Origin: Pantoea rwandensis
GTDB lineage: Bacteria; Pseudomonadota; Gammaproteobacteria; Enterobacterales; Enterobacteriaceae
NCBI RefSeq assembly: GCF_000759475.1
Contig: NZ_CP009454.1
Location: 3,720,001-3,784,000, forward strand
Direction: 5' to 3'
DNA length: 64,000 nucleotides
The notes below the pieces were generated by a model. The model did not search any database and was not told where the DNA came from. It saw nothing but the letters and a program-made list of their open reading frames with translations. The position numbers and the translations under genes are program-made. Shown here piece by piece: positions 22,152 to 33,100 of this stretch. Every line of letters starts with the position of its first letter. Positions within the stretch are counted from its first letter, which is position 1.

Positions 22152-24104
22152 ATGACTGCGAATGCCTCTCACCGCTATCGGGCGGATATTGACGGCCTGC
22201 GCGCCGTCGCCATAATTCTGGTGGTGCTTTTTCATTCCGGCGTTACCTCGCTGCAGGGCGGTTTTATTGGTGTCGACCTTTTCTTTGTTATTTCCGGTTT
22301 TCTGATCGGCGGTATTATCAGCAAAGAAATATCCGAGGGTCGCTTCTCATTTTATCAATTCTATTTGCGCCGCATTCGACGTATCGCCCCCGCGTTATTT
22401 TTCATGATGACGATATTGCTACTACTGGGCTTTATCCTGCTATCACCACTGGAGTTTAGCCAGCTAGCCAAATACAGCCTGTCGGTATTTATCGCCGTAC
22501 CTAATATGCTGTTACTCAAGAGCGGCGACTATTTCAGTACCGATTCCGATTTAAATCCCCTGCTCATGACCTGGTCATTGGGAATAGAAGAACAGTTCTA
22601 TATTGTGCTGCCCTTCATTCTGCTTTTGGCCGTACGACTCAAACGTTCGATGCGCTCTGTGGTACTGATACTGAGCGTGATCTCTTTGGTGGCCTGTATC
22701 GGGATCACACCGTATGCCACCACCCACGCCTTTTATCTGTTGCCAACCCGCGCCTGGGAACTCGGTGCCGGTGTGCTGCTGGCGCTGTGGAAACCACAAC
22801 CGCTCACTGGCCGAGCGGCCAGCCTGCTCAATTTACTGGGCTGGTTGATGATAATCTCCGCCAGCCTGTTGCTCAGTAGCCATAGCCAATTTCCGGGCTG
22901 GTTGGCGATCATTCCCGTGCTGGCGGGTTGCCTGATGATCGGTGCGCGCAGCGAGCTTAACCAGTTACTGTTAGAAAATCCGCTGATGCGCTTTATCGGC
23001 AAGATCTCTTATTCCTGGTACCTGTGGCACTGGCCGCTGCTGAGTCTGGCGCGCATCTGTAGCGATCATCCCCTTACCGTCTGGCAAGGTCTGATGATCA
23101 GCGGCACAGCGCTGGGTCTGGCCTGGTTTTCGTGGCGCTTTGTCGAGCAGCCCTTCCGCCAGACGCGCACGGGTACGCGTTGGGTGATCCCCGGCTACTG
23201 TGCCTCATCCCTGATTGCGGCGGGTGCGATGCTGCTGTTGTGGCAAACCGGGGGCATGAAATCGCGGGTTAGTGAACTCGTCGTCAATGCGGACAGCTGG
23301 AAAATTTCGGCGCAGCGTAATCCGTGCTTGCTTGATTACGGGGCAAACCTGCCCTCCGGGCATGAGGAGTGTCATCCAAACACCGATCGCCCCGGTATCG
23401 CCTTAATTGGCGACAGCCACGCTGCCGCACTGCGTGCTTCGGTGTCGGGCTATGCACAACGTCAGCATAAACCGCTATATCAACTTACCAAAGCTTCCTG
23501 TCCGTTTCTGATTGGTGCCACGCGCGTGGTGAGCCAAATGCCACATCATGCGCAGCAATGCATCACCTTTAATCAGGAAGTACTGAAGATGGTGCTGAGC
23601 GACAAGGTGGACGAAGTGGTGATCAGCGCCTATTGGGCATCGGGTATGAGCCTGTTACCCGGTGCTGGCTTCCGCGAAACCGGCCATCCCGAGAAGAGTA
23701 ACCTGGAGGCGTTGCAAGCGGGTATGGATCGCGTGGTGGCACAGCTGACTCAGGCGGGAAAAAAGGTCACGGTCATTGAGGATGCCCCCTCAGTGGATGT
23801 CGACCCACTCCGCTACAGCAATAACCGTAACATCCCGATTCGTCGCGAACTGAGCGCCTGGCTGAGCAAGTGGGAAGCCCCGCCGCTGCTCTCCGAGCGC
23901 ACCCGATTGTTCCAGTTCCCGGAAGAGGCCGTTGAGAAATTATTGCAGCGCTATAAGCAACAAGGCGTACGCGTGCTATCACTGCGAGAGAATCTGTGTA
24001 ATGAACAGGGCTGTTTGATCACTAGCGGAGGATTGCCGCTCTATTATGACGACAATCACCTGAGTCCGGCGGGCGGCGAGATTGCGTTGGGGAGCAATTG
24101 GTAG
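22152..24104 (+). CDS. Membrane acyltransferase with SGNH domain (OafA/YrhL type)
   Basis: A 650-residue O-acyltransferase of the acyltransferase-3 family fused to an SGNH esterase/transferase domain, the layout of OafA-like O-antigen or surface-glycan acetylases. The N-terminus RADIDGLRAVAIILVVLFH carries the conserved catalytic-type His27. About ten membrane helices run to residue 370. The SGNH domain shows GDSH (about 420-423) and a terminal DDNHLSPAG (about 633-641) that supplies the Asp-His pair. No lipopolysaccharide gene is nearby, so the acceptor is unknown. It is a stand-alone gene bounded by terminators. Confidence 0.88.
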   Translation: MTANASHRYRADIDGLRAVAIILVVLFHSGVTSLQGGFIGVDLFFVISGFLIGGIISKEISEGRFSFYQFYLRRIRRIAPALFFMMTILLLLGFILLSPLEFSQLAKYSLSVFIAVPNMLLLKSGDYFSTDSDLNPLLMTWSLGIEEQFYIVLPFILLLAVRLKRSMRSVVLILSVISLVACIGITPYATTHAFYLLPTRAWELGAGVLLALWKPQPLTGRAASLLNLLGWLMIISASLLLSSHSQFPGWLAIIPVLAGCLMIGARSELNQLLLENPLMRFIGKISYSWYLWHWPLLSLARICSDHPLTVWQGLMISGTALGLAWFSWRFVEQPFRQTRTGTRWVIPGYCASSLIAAGAMLLLWQTGGMKSRVSELVVNADSWKISAQRNPCLLDYGANLPSGHEECHPNTDRPGIALIGDSHAAALRASVSGYAQRQHKPLYQLTKASCPFLIGATRVVSQMPHHAQQCITFNQEVLKMVLSDKVDEVVISAYWASGMSLLPGAGFRETGHPEKSNLEALQAGMDRVVAQLTQAGKKVTVIEDAPSVDVDPLRYSNNRNIPIRRELSAWLSKWEAPPLLSERTRLFQFPEEAVEKLLQRYKQQGVRVLSLRENLCNEQGCLITSGGLPLYYDDNHLSPAGGEIALGSNW

Positions 24105-24151
24105 TTGCGCTACGGTCTGAAACGTTGAGCACGTTTACCCTGCTTAAAAGC

Positions 24152-24178
24152 TCAGGGCGGGAATGTCTCCCGCCCTGA
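24152..24178. terminator. Hairpin between convergent acyltransferase and proY genes
   Basis: TCAGGGCGGGA and TCCCGCCCTGA pair perfectly over 11 bp around a 5-base loop. A TTTT run follows shortly after on the minus strand. Confidence 0.75.
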
Positions 24179-24240
24179 AGGATAACCCTCTCACCACGCT
24201 TAACGGGCAAGCACTCAGCCCGTTATGCGCATCGGGATAA

Positions 24241-25596
24241 TCAGGCTTTACGTTTCTTCGCCAGCGGCCAGGCCAGCAACAGCAGCACAATCCACGCGAA
24301 GCCGACATACAGCGACACACGCGTGTCAGGGAAATAACCGATCAAGGCAATGATGAACACCAGGAAAGCCACGCCAACCCAGGCCGTTTTGCTGCCGCCT
24401 GGCAAGGCGAATTGCAGTTTACCTGCCTGCTCTTTGCCAATTTTGCGGCGAAACGCAATTTGCGACAGCAGAATCATGATCCAGACCCACACCGTGGCGA
24501 AGGTCGCCAATGACGCGATCACCAGGAACACTTTTTCCGGCATCAAGTAGTTGAGATACACCGCGATCAGCATCGCCACCATCATCACCAGCACGGTGAC
24601 CCAAGGAATCCCGCGATCCGAGACCTTCTGGAACATCTTCGGCGCGTGGCCCTGCTGCGCCATGCCGTGCAGCATACGCCCGACGCCAAACACGTCGCTG
24701 TTGATCGCCGAGAGTGACGCCGTCAATACCACAAAGTTAAGAATCGATGCCGCAGCCGCAATGCCCAAATGCTGGAAGGTCAGCACAAAAGGACTGCCGG
24801 AGGTGCCGACCTGGTTCCACGGATAGATCGACATGATGACAAACAGCGTACCGACATAGAACACCAGAATGCGCAGCGGAACCGAGTTGATGGCGCGTGG
24901 GATCGACTTTTCTGGCTCTTCCGCTTCACCGGCGGTAATCCCGATAATCTCAATGCCGCCATAGGCAAACATCACCATTTGTAATGACAGCAGCATGCCC
25001 ACAATGCCGTGAGCGAAGAAGCCACCGTTGGTCCACAGGTTATGGATACCCGTAGGCTGACCGCCGTTGCCGATGCCCCAGAAAATCATGCCAAAACCGG
25101 CGATGATCATGATAATGATGGTGGCAACTTTGAAGAAGGAGAACCAGAACTCCACTTCGCCAAACACCTTCACGCTCATCAGGTTAATCGCACCAATAAT
25201 CAGCACCACCGACAGCACCCAAATCCAGTGCGGCACCTCCGGGAACCACACGCCCATGTAGATACCAAAAGCCGTCACGTCGGCAATCGCCACAATCAGG
25301 ATTTCAAAACAGTAGGTCCAGCCAGTGATGTAACCCGCTAACGGCCCCAGATAGTCCTGCGCGTAGCGCGAAAACGAGCTGGCCTGCGGGTTATTCACTG
25401 ACATCTCACCCAACGCACGCATGATGATGTACGCCACCGCACCGCCGATGATGTACGCCAGCAGCACGCTGGGTCCTGCCATTTTGATCGCATCCGCCGA
25501 GCCGTAAAACAGCCCGGTACCGATTGCCGATCCCAGCGCCATAAAACGGATGTGGCGCGTGCTCAGTCCGCGTTTGAGCTTGTTGGTTTCTTGCAT
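24241..25596 (-). CDS. proY: Amino acid permease ProY
   Basis: APC-superfamily amino acid:proton symporter of the AAT group, 451 residues with about 12 membrane helices. The family start [19 protein letters not shown] and the helix-6 region are intact. The name follows E. coli, where proY sits beside brnQ; proline is the presumed substrate but is not proven by sequence. It follows brnQ but a terminator lies between them. Confidence 0.88.
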   Translation of the reverse strand: MQETNKLKRGLSTRHIRFMALGSAIGTGLFYGSADAIKMAGPSVLLAYIIGGAVAYIIMRALGEMSVNNPQASSFSRYAQDYLGPLAGYITGWTYCFEILIVAIADVTAFGIYMGVWFPEVPHWIWVLSVVLIIGAINLMSVKVFGEVEFWFSFFKVATIIIMIIAGFGMIFWGIGNGGQPTGIHNLWTNGGFFAHGIVGMLLSLQMVMFAYGGIEIIGITAGEAEEPEKSIPRAINSVPLRILVFYVGTLFVIMSIYPWNQVGTSGSPFVLTFQHLGIAAAASILNFVVLTASLSAINSDVFGVGRMLHGMAQQGHAPKMFQKVSDRGIPWVTVLVMMVAMLIAVYLNYLMPEKVFLVIASLATFATVWVWIMILLSQIAFRRKIGKEQAGKLQFALPGGSKTAWVGVAFLVFIIALIGYFPDTRVSLYVGFAWIVLLLLAWPLAKKRKA

Positions 25597-25617
25597 AACA
25601 CCAATACCTTGTAAATG

Positions 25618-25641
25618 AAAAAACCACGGGCAAGCCCGTGG
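25618..25641 (-). terminator. Intrinsic terminator of brnQ
   Basis: CCACGGGC and GCCCGTGG pair around AA, followed on the minus strand by six T. It lies just upstream of proY, so proY probably depends on readthrough or its own promoter. Confidence 0.88.
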
Positions 25642-25663
25642 TTGAAATTAACAGCAATGTTTC

Positions 25664-26983
25664 TTACTGGTGGACAGCGACGTGTTCGCGTCCTTTTGCC
25701 CGATCCACCACCGCGGCAATCACCAGCATCACCAATGATGGCGGCAACCAGGAAAGTCCCTGATCGGCCAGCGGCAGATGCTGGCTGAACAGCGGCAGTA
25801 CATCTTTAAAATTGGTGGTTTTGATGGCATCAACGATGCCAAACAGCAGGCTCACCAGCATGGTAGGCGCGATGATACGCGAGCTCTTATTCCACCATTT
25901 CAGGGTGAAGCTCAGCACCACCAGCACGATGCACGGTGGATAAATCGCCGTCAGCACCGGAATGGAGATCTGAATCAAGTGGCTCAGGCCGAGATTCGAC
26001 ACCACCATCGAGAACAGACCCAGAATAAACACCAGCGTCTTATACGACAACGGCAGGTATTGCGCAAAGAATTCTGCACAGGCGCAGGTCAGGCCCACCG
26101 CCGTGACCATGCAAGCCACGAAGATCAGTGCCGCCAGGAAGAAGCTACCCATACCGCCAAAGGTCTGCTGCACATACGCATGCAGAATCGCCGCACCGTT
26201 GGCATTCTGATCAACCAGACCGGCGCTGCCAGAACCGAGTTTGAACAGGCTCAGGTACACCAGCGTCAATCCAACACCGGCAATCACGCCCGCCAGCATG
26301 GTGTAACGGGTTAACAGTTTCGCATCTTCAACGCCGCGAGAACGTGCAGCATTGACAATAACAATACCGAACACCAGCGCACCCAGCGTATCCATCGTCA
26401 GGTAGCCATTGACGAAGCCACTGGAGAACGCCGCACGCTGGTAATCGGCCGTTGCAGGCGCGATACCACCAGCCGGCCACAGCAGTGCTGCCAGACCGAG
26501 AATGGTCAGCGCCACGATTTTCAACGGAGCGAGGAAGTGGCCGACGGTATCCAGCAATTTACCTGGATACAGGGAAATGCCGATCACCAGCGCAAAATAA
26601 ATCAGGCTGTAAATGAACAGCGGCAGCGCACCATCACCGGTCAGCGGAGCAATCCCCACTTCAAACGAGACGGTAGCCGTGCGCGGCGTCGCAAACAGCG
26701 GACCGACCGCCAGGTAGCAAACCGTTGCCAGCAACAGACCTGCGGCTTTGCCAATCGGTGAGCTGAGAGCATCAATGCCGCCGCCCACGCGTGCCAGGGC
26801 GATAACGGTCATCACCGGCAAGCCAACAGCCGTAATCAGAAAGCCGAAAGCGGCAATCCAGACGTGTTCGCCAGACTGAATCCCCACCATCGGTGGAAAG
26901 ATAATGTTTCCTGCGCCAACGAACAGGGCAAACGTCATGAAGCCCAGCGCCAGGATATCCTTGGAGGTTAAACGATGTGTCAT
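25664..26983 (-). CDS. brnQ: Branched-chain amino acid transporter BrnQ
   Basis: LIVCS-family sodium or proton symporter for leucine, isoleucine and valine in the inner membrane. The start [15 protein letters not shown] at 26983 yields 439 residues, exactly the E. coli length; an upstream in-frame ATG is rejected. Twelve hydrophobic segments and the signature [14 protein letters not shown] are present. Gene order brnQ-proY is conserved. Confidence 0.95.
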   Translation of the reverse strand: MTHRLTSKDILALGFMTFALFVGAGNIIFPPMVGIQSGEHVWIAAFGFLITAVGLPVMTVIALARVGGGIDALSSPIGKAAGLLLATVCYLAVGPLFATPRTATVSFEVGIAPLTGDGALPLFIYSLIYFALVIGISLYPGKLLDTVGHFLAPLKIVALTILGLAALLWPAGGIAPATADYQRAAFSSGFVNGYLTMDTLGALVFGIVIVNAARSRGVEDAKLLTRYTMLAGVIAGVGLTLVYLSLFKLGSGSAGLVDQNANGAAILHAYVQQTFGGMGSFFLAALIFVACMVTAVGLTCACAEFFAQYLPLSYKTLVFILGLFSMVVSNLGLSHLIQISIPVLTAIYPPCIVLVVLSFTLKWWNKSSRIIAPTMLVSLLFGIVDAIKTTNFKDVLPLFSQHLPLADQGLSWLPPSLVMLVIAAVVDRAKGREHVAVHQ

Positions 26984-27385
26984 AAACTTCTGTACTGCCT
27001 GTAGCTGATGTTGCGGTGGAAGTTGAGTGCGTGTTGTCCTCTGCATGCGCGAAAACAAAGGCTTACCTGATGAAGTCAGAGCGTTATGCGGGCCTAATCG
27101 TTAAAGCGCAGGTGATTTAATCTACTTTTCTTCTGTTCGCAGAGGGATAAATCGACAACGGCGCAAATTAAAACGTTTATAGCGAAGAAAGGCAATACGG
27201 GATCGGAAAACCAGAAGGATATAACAAGAAAGTGATACAAAGCAGTGTATCAGCGGGGAATAGCGCGAAAACACCTCAGATGATTTGCTTAAAGTTTCCG
27301 CATTGCGGGAGATCTCCTCGCAAAATTTGGCTTTCAGATGCACAAAAGGCGCGATTTACGCGCCTGTTTGCACAAGTTTACAGCA
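26984..27385. other. 402-base non-coding gap upstream of brnQ
   Basis: An AT-rich stretch expected to hold the brnQ promoter. Apart from the terminator at 27344-27365 I see no regulatory motif that I can name. A GTG-started 73-codon frame on the minus strand (27122-27343) has no ribosome site and no family features. Confidence 0.5.
27344..27365 (-). terminator. Intrinsic terminator of the methyltransferase gene
   Basis: AGGCGCG and CGCGCCT pair around five bases, followed on the minus strand by TTTTG. Confidence 0.8.
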
Positions 27386-28495
27386 TCACCACACTTGATT
27401 AGCGATATCGACTACCAGACGAATCTTCTGCCACTGCTGCTCTTCCGTCAGGCTGTTGCCCTCTTCTGTCGAGGCAAAGCCACACTGTGGGCTGAGGCAA
27501 ATCTGGTTCAGGCTAACAAACTGCGAAGCTTCCTGCAGGCGCGCTTTCACCTGATCCGGATCTTCCAGTTCACCGTTTTTGGTGGTGATCAGACCCAATA
27601 CCATTTGCTGATGGCCGGGTTTGATAAAGCGCAGCGGTTCAAAACCACCGGAACGCTCGTTGTCGTATTCGAGGAAGTAGGCATCAATATTCACCTGCCC
27701 AAACAGAATCTCGGCCACCGGCTCATAGCCGCCTTCGGAAATCCAGGTTGAGCGGAAGTTGCCGCGGCATACGTGCAGACCAATGGTCAGGTCAGCCGGT
27801 TTATCTTCCAGCGCTTTGTTCAGCACCTCAGCGTAAATACGCGCCAGTTCCTGCGGATCTTCACCACGCTCACGGATCTGCTGCTGCTGATCCGAAGAGC
27901 ACAGGTAAGCCCAAACGGTGTCATCCAATTGCAGAAAACGGCAGCCCGCCGCGTAGAAAGCCGCGATCGCATCTTTGTAAGTCTGCGCCAGGTCAGCAAA
28001 GTACTCTTTCAGATCGGGATAGACGGTGGCATCGATCACCTTACGCCCACCGCGGAAGTGCAGCACGCTTGGGCTTGGGATGGTCATCTTTGCCACGGCG
28101 TCGCCCGCAATGCTCTTCAGAAAGCGGAAGTGATCCAGCATGGGGTGATGCGGATTAAAGGCTACTTTGCCCGTGACTTTCACGCCGTGCGCTTTGGTTT
28201 GTACGCCGTTGAACTGGATGCCCTGCTCCGCTTCAAATAGCTCAACGCCTTGCAGATCGCCAAAGAAGTCAAAGTGCCACCAGGCGCGACGGAACTCGCC
28301 GTCAGTGACCACCTGCAAGCCGTTGGCACGCTGCTGTTCGACCACGTGGCGGATTGCTTCATCTTCTACCTGACGCAGCTGCTCAGCCGTGATCTCGCCA
28401 TTAGCAAACTGCACGCGCGCTTGCTTGATCGCCGCAGGACGCAGAAAACTGCCGACGGTATCGGCACGGAACGGTTGTTGTTGTGGCATGTTCAC
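27386..28495 (-). CDS. Cobalamin-independent methionine synthase-like protein (MetE C-domain, YxjG type)
   Basis: A 369-residue protein matching only the C-terminal catalytic half of MetE (YxjG/YxjH group). The zinc ligands are recognisable: the His-x-Cys in GLHVCRGN and a distal cysteine in SPQCGF. The start RADTVGSFLRP is typical. Such proteins transfer methyl groups to homocysteine or related thiols from a donor that is often not the polyglutamyl folate. A MetJ-like operator lies upstream (28548-28571), supporting a role in methionine supply. Confidence 0.88.
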   Translation of the reverse strand: MNMPQQQPFRADTVGSFLRPAAIKQARVQFANGEITAEQLRQVEDEAIRHVVEQQRANGLQVVTDGEFRRAWWHFDFFGDLQGVELFEAEQGIQFNGVQTKAHGVKVTGKVAFNPHHPMLDHFRFLKSIAGDAVAKMTIPSPSVLHFRGGRKVIDATVYPDLKEYFADLAQTYKDAIAAFYAAGCRFLQLDDTVWAYLCSSDQQQQIRERGEDPQELARIYAEVLNKALEDKPADLTIGLHVCRGNFRSTWISEGGYEPVAEILFGQVNIDAYFLEYDNERSGGFEPLRFIKPGHQQMVLGLITTKNGELEDPDQVKARLQEASQFVSLNQICLSPQCGFASTEEGNSLTEEQQWQKIRLVVDIANQVW

Positions 28496-28547
28496 TCCTG
28501 GCTAAACGCATAATTGCGTCAGGGTATAATTTCATCTGGTTATTTAT

Positions 28548-28571
28548 AGCCATCTGGATGGCTAAATGTCC
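28548..28571 (-). promoter_or_regulatory. Possible MetJ boxes upstream of the methionine-synthase-like gene
   Basis: AGCCATCT-GGATGGCT forms a perfect 16-base palindrome of two 8-mers that match the MetJ box AGACGTCT at 6 and 5 positions; a third 8-mer (AAATGTCC) matches 5. It lies about 53-76 bases before the start codon. Confidence 0.4.
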
Positions 28572-28662
28572 AGAAAGAGTGACATGCTGAAACAAATTGG
28601 GCAATGGAAGAAAATTCAGGTGACGTGAATAAAATTCATGATCGGATGCTCGTTCTTCAATT

Positions 28663-29583
28663 TTACTCAATGGCGGCGCGCGCCTGGGCCATCTGACTTT
28701 CGGAAAGTGGCAAATACCCGGCTTCCGTTACCCGGCGCTGCCCTTCTGGTGATAACACCTGATGTAAGAACGCATTCACCAGCGGCGGCAGCGGTTTGCC
28801 CGGCGCTTTATTGACGTAAATATAGAGCGGGCGCGACCACGGATAACGGCCACTGCGAATGGTTTCGGCGTCCGGCATCACGCTATCGCCGCTGGCAGTG
28901 ACGATCGGTACCATCTTCACGCCACTCAGGTGAAAGCCAAAACTGGCATAACCAATGCTGTTGGGCGTCGCCGCGACCGCTTGCACCACCGCCGCCGAGC
29001 CGGGAAACTCCGCGACGTCCGAACGGAAATCCCCTTTACACAGCGCCTGCTGTTTGAAGAAGCCCCAGGTACCTGATGCTGAATTACGGCCAAAACGCTG
29101 AATACTGCGTCGCGCCCAATCTCCCTGGTTGAGGCCAAGATCGCCCCAGTGCTGCGGCACCGAGTGCGCTCCACACAGGCGAGTGACAGAGAAAAGGGCA
29201 TCGAGTTGCGGTTGATCGATACGCGTTAGCGGGTTGTCCTGATTGACTACCACCACCAGCGCATCCATCGCCACGGGCACCGCCAGCGGGGGATAGCCAT
29301 AGCGCGCGGTAAACAGTTGGCGTTCATCAATTTGCATTGGGCGGCTCATCGCCCCAAGTTGGGCAGCACCTGCCGCCAGCGCGGTGGGGGCGGTTGAAGA
29401 TCCAGCCGCCTGTACCTGAACGTTAACGCCCGGTGACTGGCGGCTGAAATCCTCGCCCCATAAGGTCATCAGATAGCCGAGGGTGTCGGAACCGACGCTG
29501 CTCAAATTGCCGGTGAGCATGGTTTGTTGGCTTTGTGCCAGCGTAGAGCACAGCAGCAACGTGAACAGCAACAGCGATCTCAT
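28663..29583 (-). CDS. PstS-like phosphate-binding periplasmic protein
   Basis: A 306-residue secreted protein with a signal peptide (cleavage near residue 19, AQSQQ) and the PstS-type fold. Phosphate-binding motifs are GSDTLGYLM, QAAGSSTAP and FGRNSASGTWGFF. It is shorter than and distinct from canonical PstS. No pstC, pstA or pstB follow. It lies 92 bases downstream of phoR on the same strand, so it may be read as part of a phoB-phoR unit. An auxiliary phosphate sensor or scavenger is possible. Confidence 0.8.
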   Translation of the reverse strand: MRSLLLFTLLLCSTLAQSQQTMLTGNLSSVGSDTLGYLMTLWGEDFSRQSPGVNVQVQAAGSSTAPTALAAGAAQLGAMSRPMQIDERQLFTARYGYPPLAVPVAMDALVVVVNQDNPLTRIDQPQLDALFSVTRLCGAHSVPQHWGDLGLNQGDWARRSIQRFGRNSASGTWGFFKQQALCKGDFRSDVAEFPGSAAVVQAVAATPNSIGYASFGFHLSGVKMVPIVTASGDSVMPDAETIRSGRYPWSRPLYIYVNKAPGKPLPPLVNAFLHQVLSPEGQRRVTEAGYLPLSESQMAQARAAIE

Positions 29584-29675
29584 CAGGTCTTCCGCAAATC
29601 AGGTCATGAACATTGAACTGCACATTCTGTCGCGCCGCGATTCATCACGCAATCAATTGCGCCACTTGAGCGTGC

Positions 29676-30986
29676 TTAACTGACCTTACTGTGCACGCTC
29701 TTCGCCACAATCAAACGTGGCGGCAGCACGAAACTAAAACAGGTTTCCTGATGCGGAATACTGGTGATTTCCAGCCGCGCATTATGGTGGCTCAAGGCAT
29801 GCTTAACGATCGCCAATCCTAAGCCACTGCCGCCGGTGGCGCGCGAGCGGGCTTTATCCACCCGATAGAAACGCTCGGTCAGGCGCGGCAAATGCTCCTC
29901 GCTGATCCCCGGGCCGTTATCACACACTTTGAACTCCGCCCCTTCTTTGCTGCGCAACCAGCTGATATCCAGTCGCGTTCCGTCCGGCGTGTGATTCACT
30001 GCGTTGTAGACCAGATTGGAAATGGCGCTGCGAAGCTGTTCGTCATTGCCGAAGACTTTGAGGTGCGGATCGGTGCGGAAATGAATGCTGTGCCGGCCCT
30101 GGCTGAGCGTTTCCGCCTCGCGCTGCAACAGTTGCAGCATGCCCGGAACATCCACAGTCTCTTTGAGATCGATAGCGGGCGCGGCCTCGATACGCGACAA
30201 GGTCAGCAGCTGTTTTACCAGGCTATCCATGCGACGTGTCTGCTCCTGCATGGTGTGCAACGCCTTACTGCGCGTGCGCTCGTTCATCGTCGCATCGTCC
30301 ATCATTTCCAGATAGCCCTGCAACACCGTTAACGGCGTACGCAGTTCATGACTGACGTTGGCAAAGAAGTTACGTCGTGCCCCTTCCAACTGGTGCATCT
30401 GCGTGACATCGCGCGCCACCATCAACCATTGCCCTTCGCTGTAGGGCATCACACGGAACTCCATATGATGTTGATTGTTCAGCACCAGCGTCAGCGGCTT
30501 GTCAAAATCACGCTGGCGGATATAGCGGGAAAACTCAGGATAGCGCAGCAAGTTGAGGATGTTCTGGCCATTATCTTCCGGCCAGCGTAGCCCGAGATGC
30601 TGTTGTGCCAGCCCGTTGCACCAGAAAATGGTGCCCTCTTCGGTGGTCAGAATCACTGCATCGGGCAGAGACTCCGCGCCGCTGCGGAAGCGCTTAATCA
30701 GGTTACCCAGCTCACGACGACGGCGACGGTTACGCAGTTGCATCTGGTACAAGCCGTAGAACAACGGTTCCCAGCTACCGCGCCCGGCAGGTGGCGTCAT
30801 AGAACGATCGACCCACAGCCAGTGCGACAGACGCATCAGGTTTCTAAAGTGCCAAAACATCACACCCGCTACTGCAATTAACAGCAGCCAGGGCAGATAA
30901 CCGAACAACAGACCAAGCACCAGCGCGGGCAAACAGACCAGCGCCAGCTCAGTCAATAATCTCTTCCAGGAGAGTCGTTCCAGCAC
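29676..30986 (-). CDS. phoR: Phosphate regulon sensor histidine kinase PhoR
   Basis: Membrane sensor kinase that phosphorylates PhoB under phosphate limitation through contact with PstSCAB-PhoU. It has 436 residues. Two N-terminal helices, a charged linker and a PAS domain (about 100-195) are followed by the H-box HELRTPLT with His213, as in E. coli. The N, G1 and G2 boxes are [16 protein letters not shown] and [12 protein letters not shown]. It starts 15 bases after phoB. Confidence 0.97.
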   Translation of the reverse strand: MLERLSWKRLLTELALVCLPALVLGLLFGYLPWLLLIAVAGVMFWHFRNLMRLSHWLWVDRSMTPPAGRGSWEPLFYGLYQMQLRNRRRRRELGNLIKRFRSGAESLPDAVILTTEEGTIFWCNGLAQQHLGLRWPEDNGQNILNLLRYPEFSRYIRQRDFDKPLTLVLNNQHHMEFRVMPYSEGQWLMVARDVTQMHQLEGARRNFFANVSHELRTPLTVLQGYLEMMDDATMNERTRSKALHTMQEQTRRMDSLVKQLLTLSRIEAAPAIDLKETVDVPGMLQLLQREAETLSQGRHSIHFRTDPHLKVFGNDEQLRSAISNLVYNAVNHTPDGTRLDISWLRSKEGAEFKVCDNGPGISEEHLPRLTERFYRVDKARSRATGGSGLGLAIVKHALSHHNARLEITSIPHQETCFSFVLPPRLIVAKSVHSKVS

Positions 30987-31001
30987 GGTAAAAGACTCCG
31001 T

Positions 31002-31691
31002 TTAGTAGCGGGCAGAGAAACGATACCCTGTTCCGCGTACGGTTTGAACCATGCGATCGTGGCCAGATACTTCCAGTGCTTTACGTAAACGACGGATATG
31101 CACATCAACAGTACGATCTTCTACGTAAACGTTGGTGCCCCATACGTGGTTCAGCAGCTGCTCGCGGCTGTAAACACGCTCCGGGTGCGTCATAAAGAAG
31201 TGCAGCAATTTATATTCGGTCGGTCCCATTTCCAGCGGGGTGCTTTCCGACATCACGCGATGCGAGGAAGGATCCAGGCTCAGGCCCTGCATCTCAATCA
31301 CCTCTTCCACCGCCATTGGTGAAATACGGCGCATCACCGCTTTGATACGTGCCATCAGCTCTTTCGGTGAGAAAGGCTTGGTGATGTAGTCATCGGCGCC
31401 GACTTCCAGACCGCGTACGCGATCCTCTTCTTCGCCGCGTGCCGTCAGCATCATCACCGGGATGTCGCGCGTCATGGCTTCACGTTTCAAATGTTTAATA
31501 AACTGAATACCGCTGCCTCCCGGCAACATCCAGTCCAGCAGAATGAGATCCGGCCAGGGTTCGATCAGCTTACCAATCGCGCTGTCGTAGTCTTCTGCCT
31601 CAATAGGCTGGTAATCATTCTGTTCCAGCACGAAACATAACATTTCACGGATGGGAGCTTCGTCTTCCACAACCAAAATGCGCTTAGCCAT
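31002..31691 (-). CDS. phoB: Phosphate regulon response regulator PhoB
   Basis: OmpR-type response regulator of 229 residues that activates Pho-box promoters. The phospho-acceptor is Asp53 (LLDWMLP); the winged-helix output domain ends in VRGTGYRFS. It is first in phoB-phoR and divergent from sbcD, and has its own Pho box upstream, so it is autoregulated. Confidence 0.98.
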   Translation of the reverse strand: MAKRILVVEDEAPIREMLCFVLEQNDYQPIEAEDYDSAIGKLIEPWPDLILLDWMLPGGSGIQFIKHLKREAMTRDIPVMMLTARGEEEDRVRGLEVGADDYITKPFSPKELMARIKAVMRRISPMAVEEVIEMQGLSLDPSSHRVMSESTPLEMGPTEYKLLHFFMTHPERVYSREQLLNHVWGTNVYVEDRTVDVHIRRLRKALEVSGHDRMVQTVRGTGYRFSARY

Positions 31692-31738
31692 TATAACTCC
31701 TGCTGTTGTGACGGCTTGTCACTGGGATTTGCGGCGCC

Positions 31739-31771
31739 ATTATGCGTCACTTTTATGACACTTTTATGAAA
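31739..31771 (-). promoter_or_regulatory. Pho box and -10 of phoB
   Basis: Reading the minus strand, 11-base units of the type TGTCATAAAAG are repeated in tandem (TTTCATAAAAG, TGTCATAAAAG, then TGACGCATAAT). The layout is nearly identical to the known E. coli phoB promoter, with GCATAAT acting as the -10. Confidence 0.92.
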
Positions 31772-31888
31772 AACCCGACCTATGATAAATAGTTAAAAAA
31801 CAGAAATGAGACAACGATTATCGCTTTTTTTTCTTTGCGATCTGAAGAGGTTATAATTCGCGTTCGCTTAACGAAGCAGGGAGTATTC

Positions 31889-33100
31889 ATGCGCATCATT
31901 CACACCGCGGATTGGCATCTCGGTCAGTTCTTTTACAGCAAAAGCCGGGCGGCTGAGCATCAGGCCTTTCTCGACTGGTTGCTGGCCCAGATTGCCCTGC
32001 ATCAGGTGGATGCCTTAATCATCGCCGGCGACCTGTTTGATACCGGTTCGCCGCCAAGCTATGCGCGCGAGATGTTTAACCGCTTTGTGGTAGCGCTGCA
32101 ATCAACGCAGTGCCAGTTGATAGTGCTGGCAGGCAACCATGATTCCGTTGCCACACTCAATGAATCGCGCGAGTTGCTTGCCTGTCTAAATACCCGAGTG
32201 ATCACCAGCGCCACGCCGCAGGGCGAACAACAGGTGCTGACGCTGCATCAGCGCGATGGCACGCCGGGCGCGCTGCTGTGCGCCATTCCCTATTTACGCC
32301 CGCGCGACATTCTGCGCAGCCAGGCAGGACAATCCGGGCGCGAGAAGCAGATCTCACTGCTGGAAGCGATTGAGCAGCATTATCAGCAATGTTATGCCGC
32401 GGCGCTGACCGAACGGGCCGATCGCGCACTTCCCATCATTGCCACCGGGCATCTCACCACCGTTGGGGTAACGAAAAGCGACTCGGTACGTGATATCTAC
32501 ATCGGCACGCTCGACGCCTTCCCGGCGCAGGCGTTTCCTCCCGCCGATTACATCGCGCTCGGCCATATTCACCGGGCGCAGCGTATTGCCGATAGCGAGC
32601 ATATTCGCTACAGCGGCTCACCCATTCCGCTCAGTTTTGACGAACTGGGACGTGAGAAAAGCATATTCCTGGTGGAGTTCAGCGCTCAGCTGGATAGCGT
32701 CACAGCGCTGCCGATCCCGCTGTTCCAGCCCATGCAGATGTTAAAGGGCTCAATGGCCGAGATTGAGCAGCAGCTGGCGCAGTTCAGCGATAGCGATGCC
32801 GGACAGCCGGTGTGGCTGGATATTGAAATTACCACTCAGGAATATTTGAGTGATTTGCAGCGCCGCGTGGAACAGTTGACCGAAGCCCTGCCGGTGGAAG
32901 TCCTGCTGGTGCGCCGCAGCCGCGAACAGCGCCAGCGCAGCCTGGCGCGTATGGATAACGAAACCCTGAGCGAATTGAAAGTTGAAGAGGTGTTTGCTCG
33001 CCGTCTGGCGCAGGAAGAACAGCTGGATGCCGAACAAGCCGAGCAGCTCACGCAACTGTTCCGCACTACTCTCGCCGCGCTGGAGAATCCGTCTGCATGA
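31889..33100 (+). CDS. sbcD: Exonuclease subunit SbcD
   Basis: Mre11-type nuclease subunit of the SbcCD complex that cleaves DNA hairpins and protein-blocked ends. The start [12 protein letters not shown] at 31889 gives 403 residues (E. coli 400). Metal ligands are visible in ADWH (Asp8, His10), GDLFD, GNHDS, the GHLTT histidine and GHIH. A longer upstream start is rejected. It overlaps sbcC by 4 bases (ATGA). Confidence 0.97.
   Translation: MRIIHTADWHLGQFFYSKSRAAEHQAFLDWLLAQIALHQVDALIIAGDLFDTGSPPSYAREMFNRFVVALQSTQCQLIVLAGNHDSVATLNESRELLACLNTRVITSATPQGEQQVLTLHQRDGTPGALLCAIPYLRPRDILRSQAGQSGREKQISLLEAIEQHYQQCYAAALTERADRALPIIATGHLTTVGVTKSDSVRDIYIGTLDAFPAQAFPPADYIALGHIHRAQRIADSEHIRYSGSPIPLSFDELGREKSIFLVEFSAQLDSVTALPIPLFQPMQMLKGSMAEIEQQLAQFSDSDAGQPVWLDIEITTQEYLSDLQRRVEQLTEALPVEVLLVRRSREQRQRSLARMDNETLSELKVEEVFARRLAQEEQLDAEQAEQLTQLFRTTLAALENPSA

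Noticed and set aside
27122..27343. 73-codon frame upstream of brnQ
   Set aside because: GTG start without a ribosome site, no recognisable domain, and it begins at the terminator of the preceding gene.
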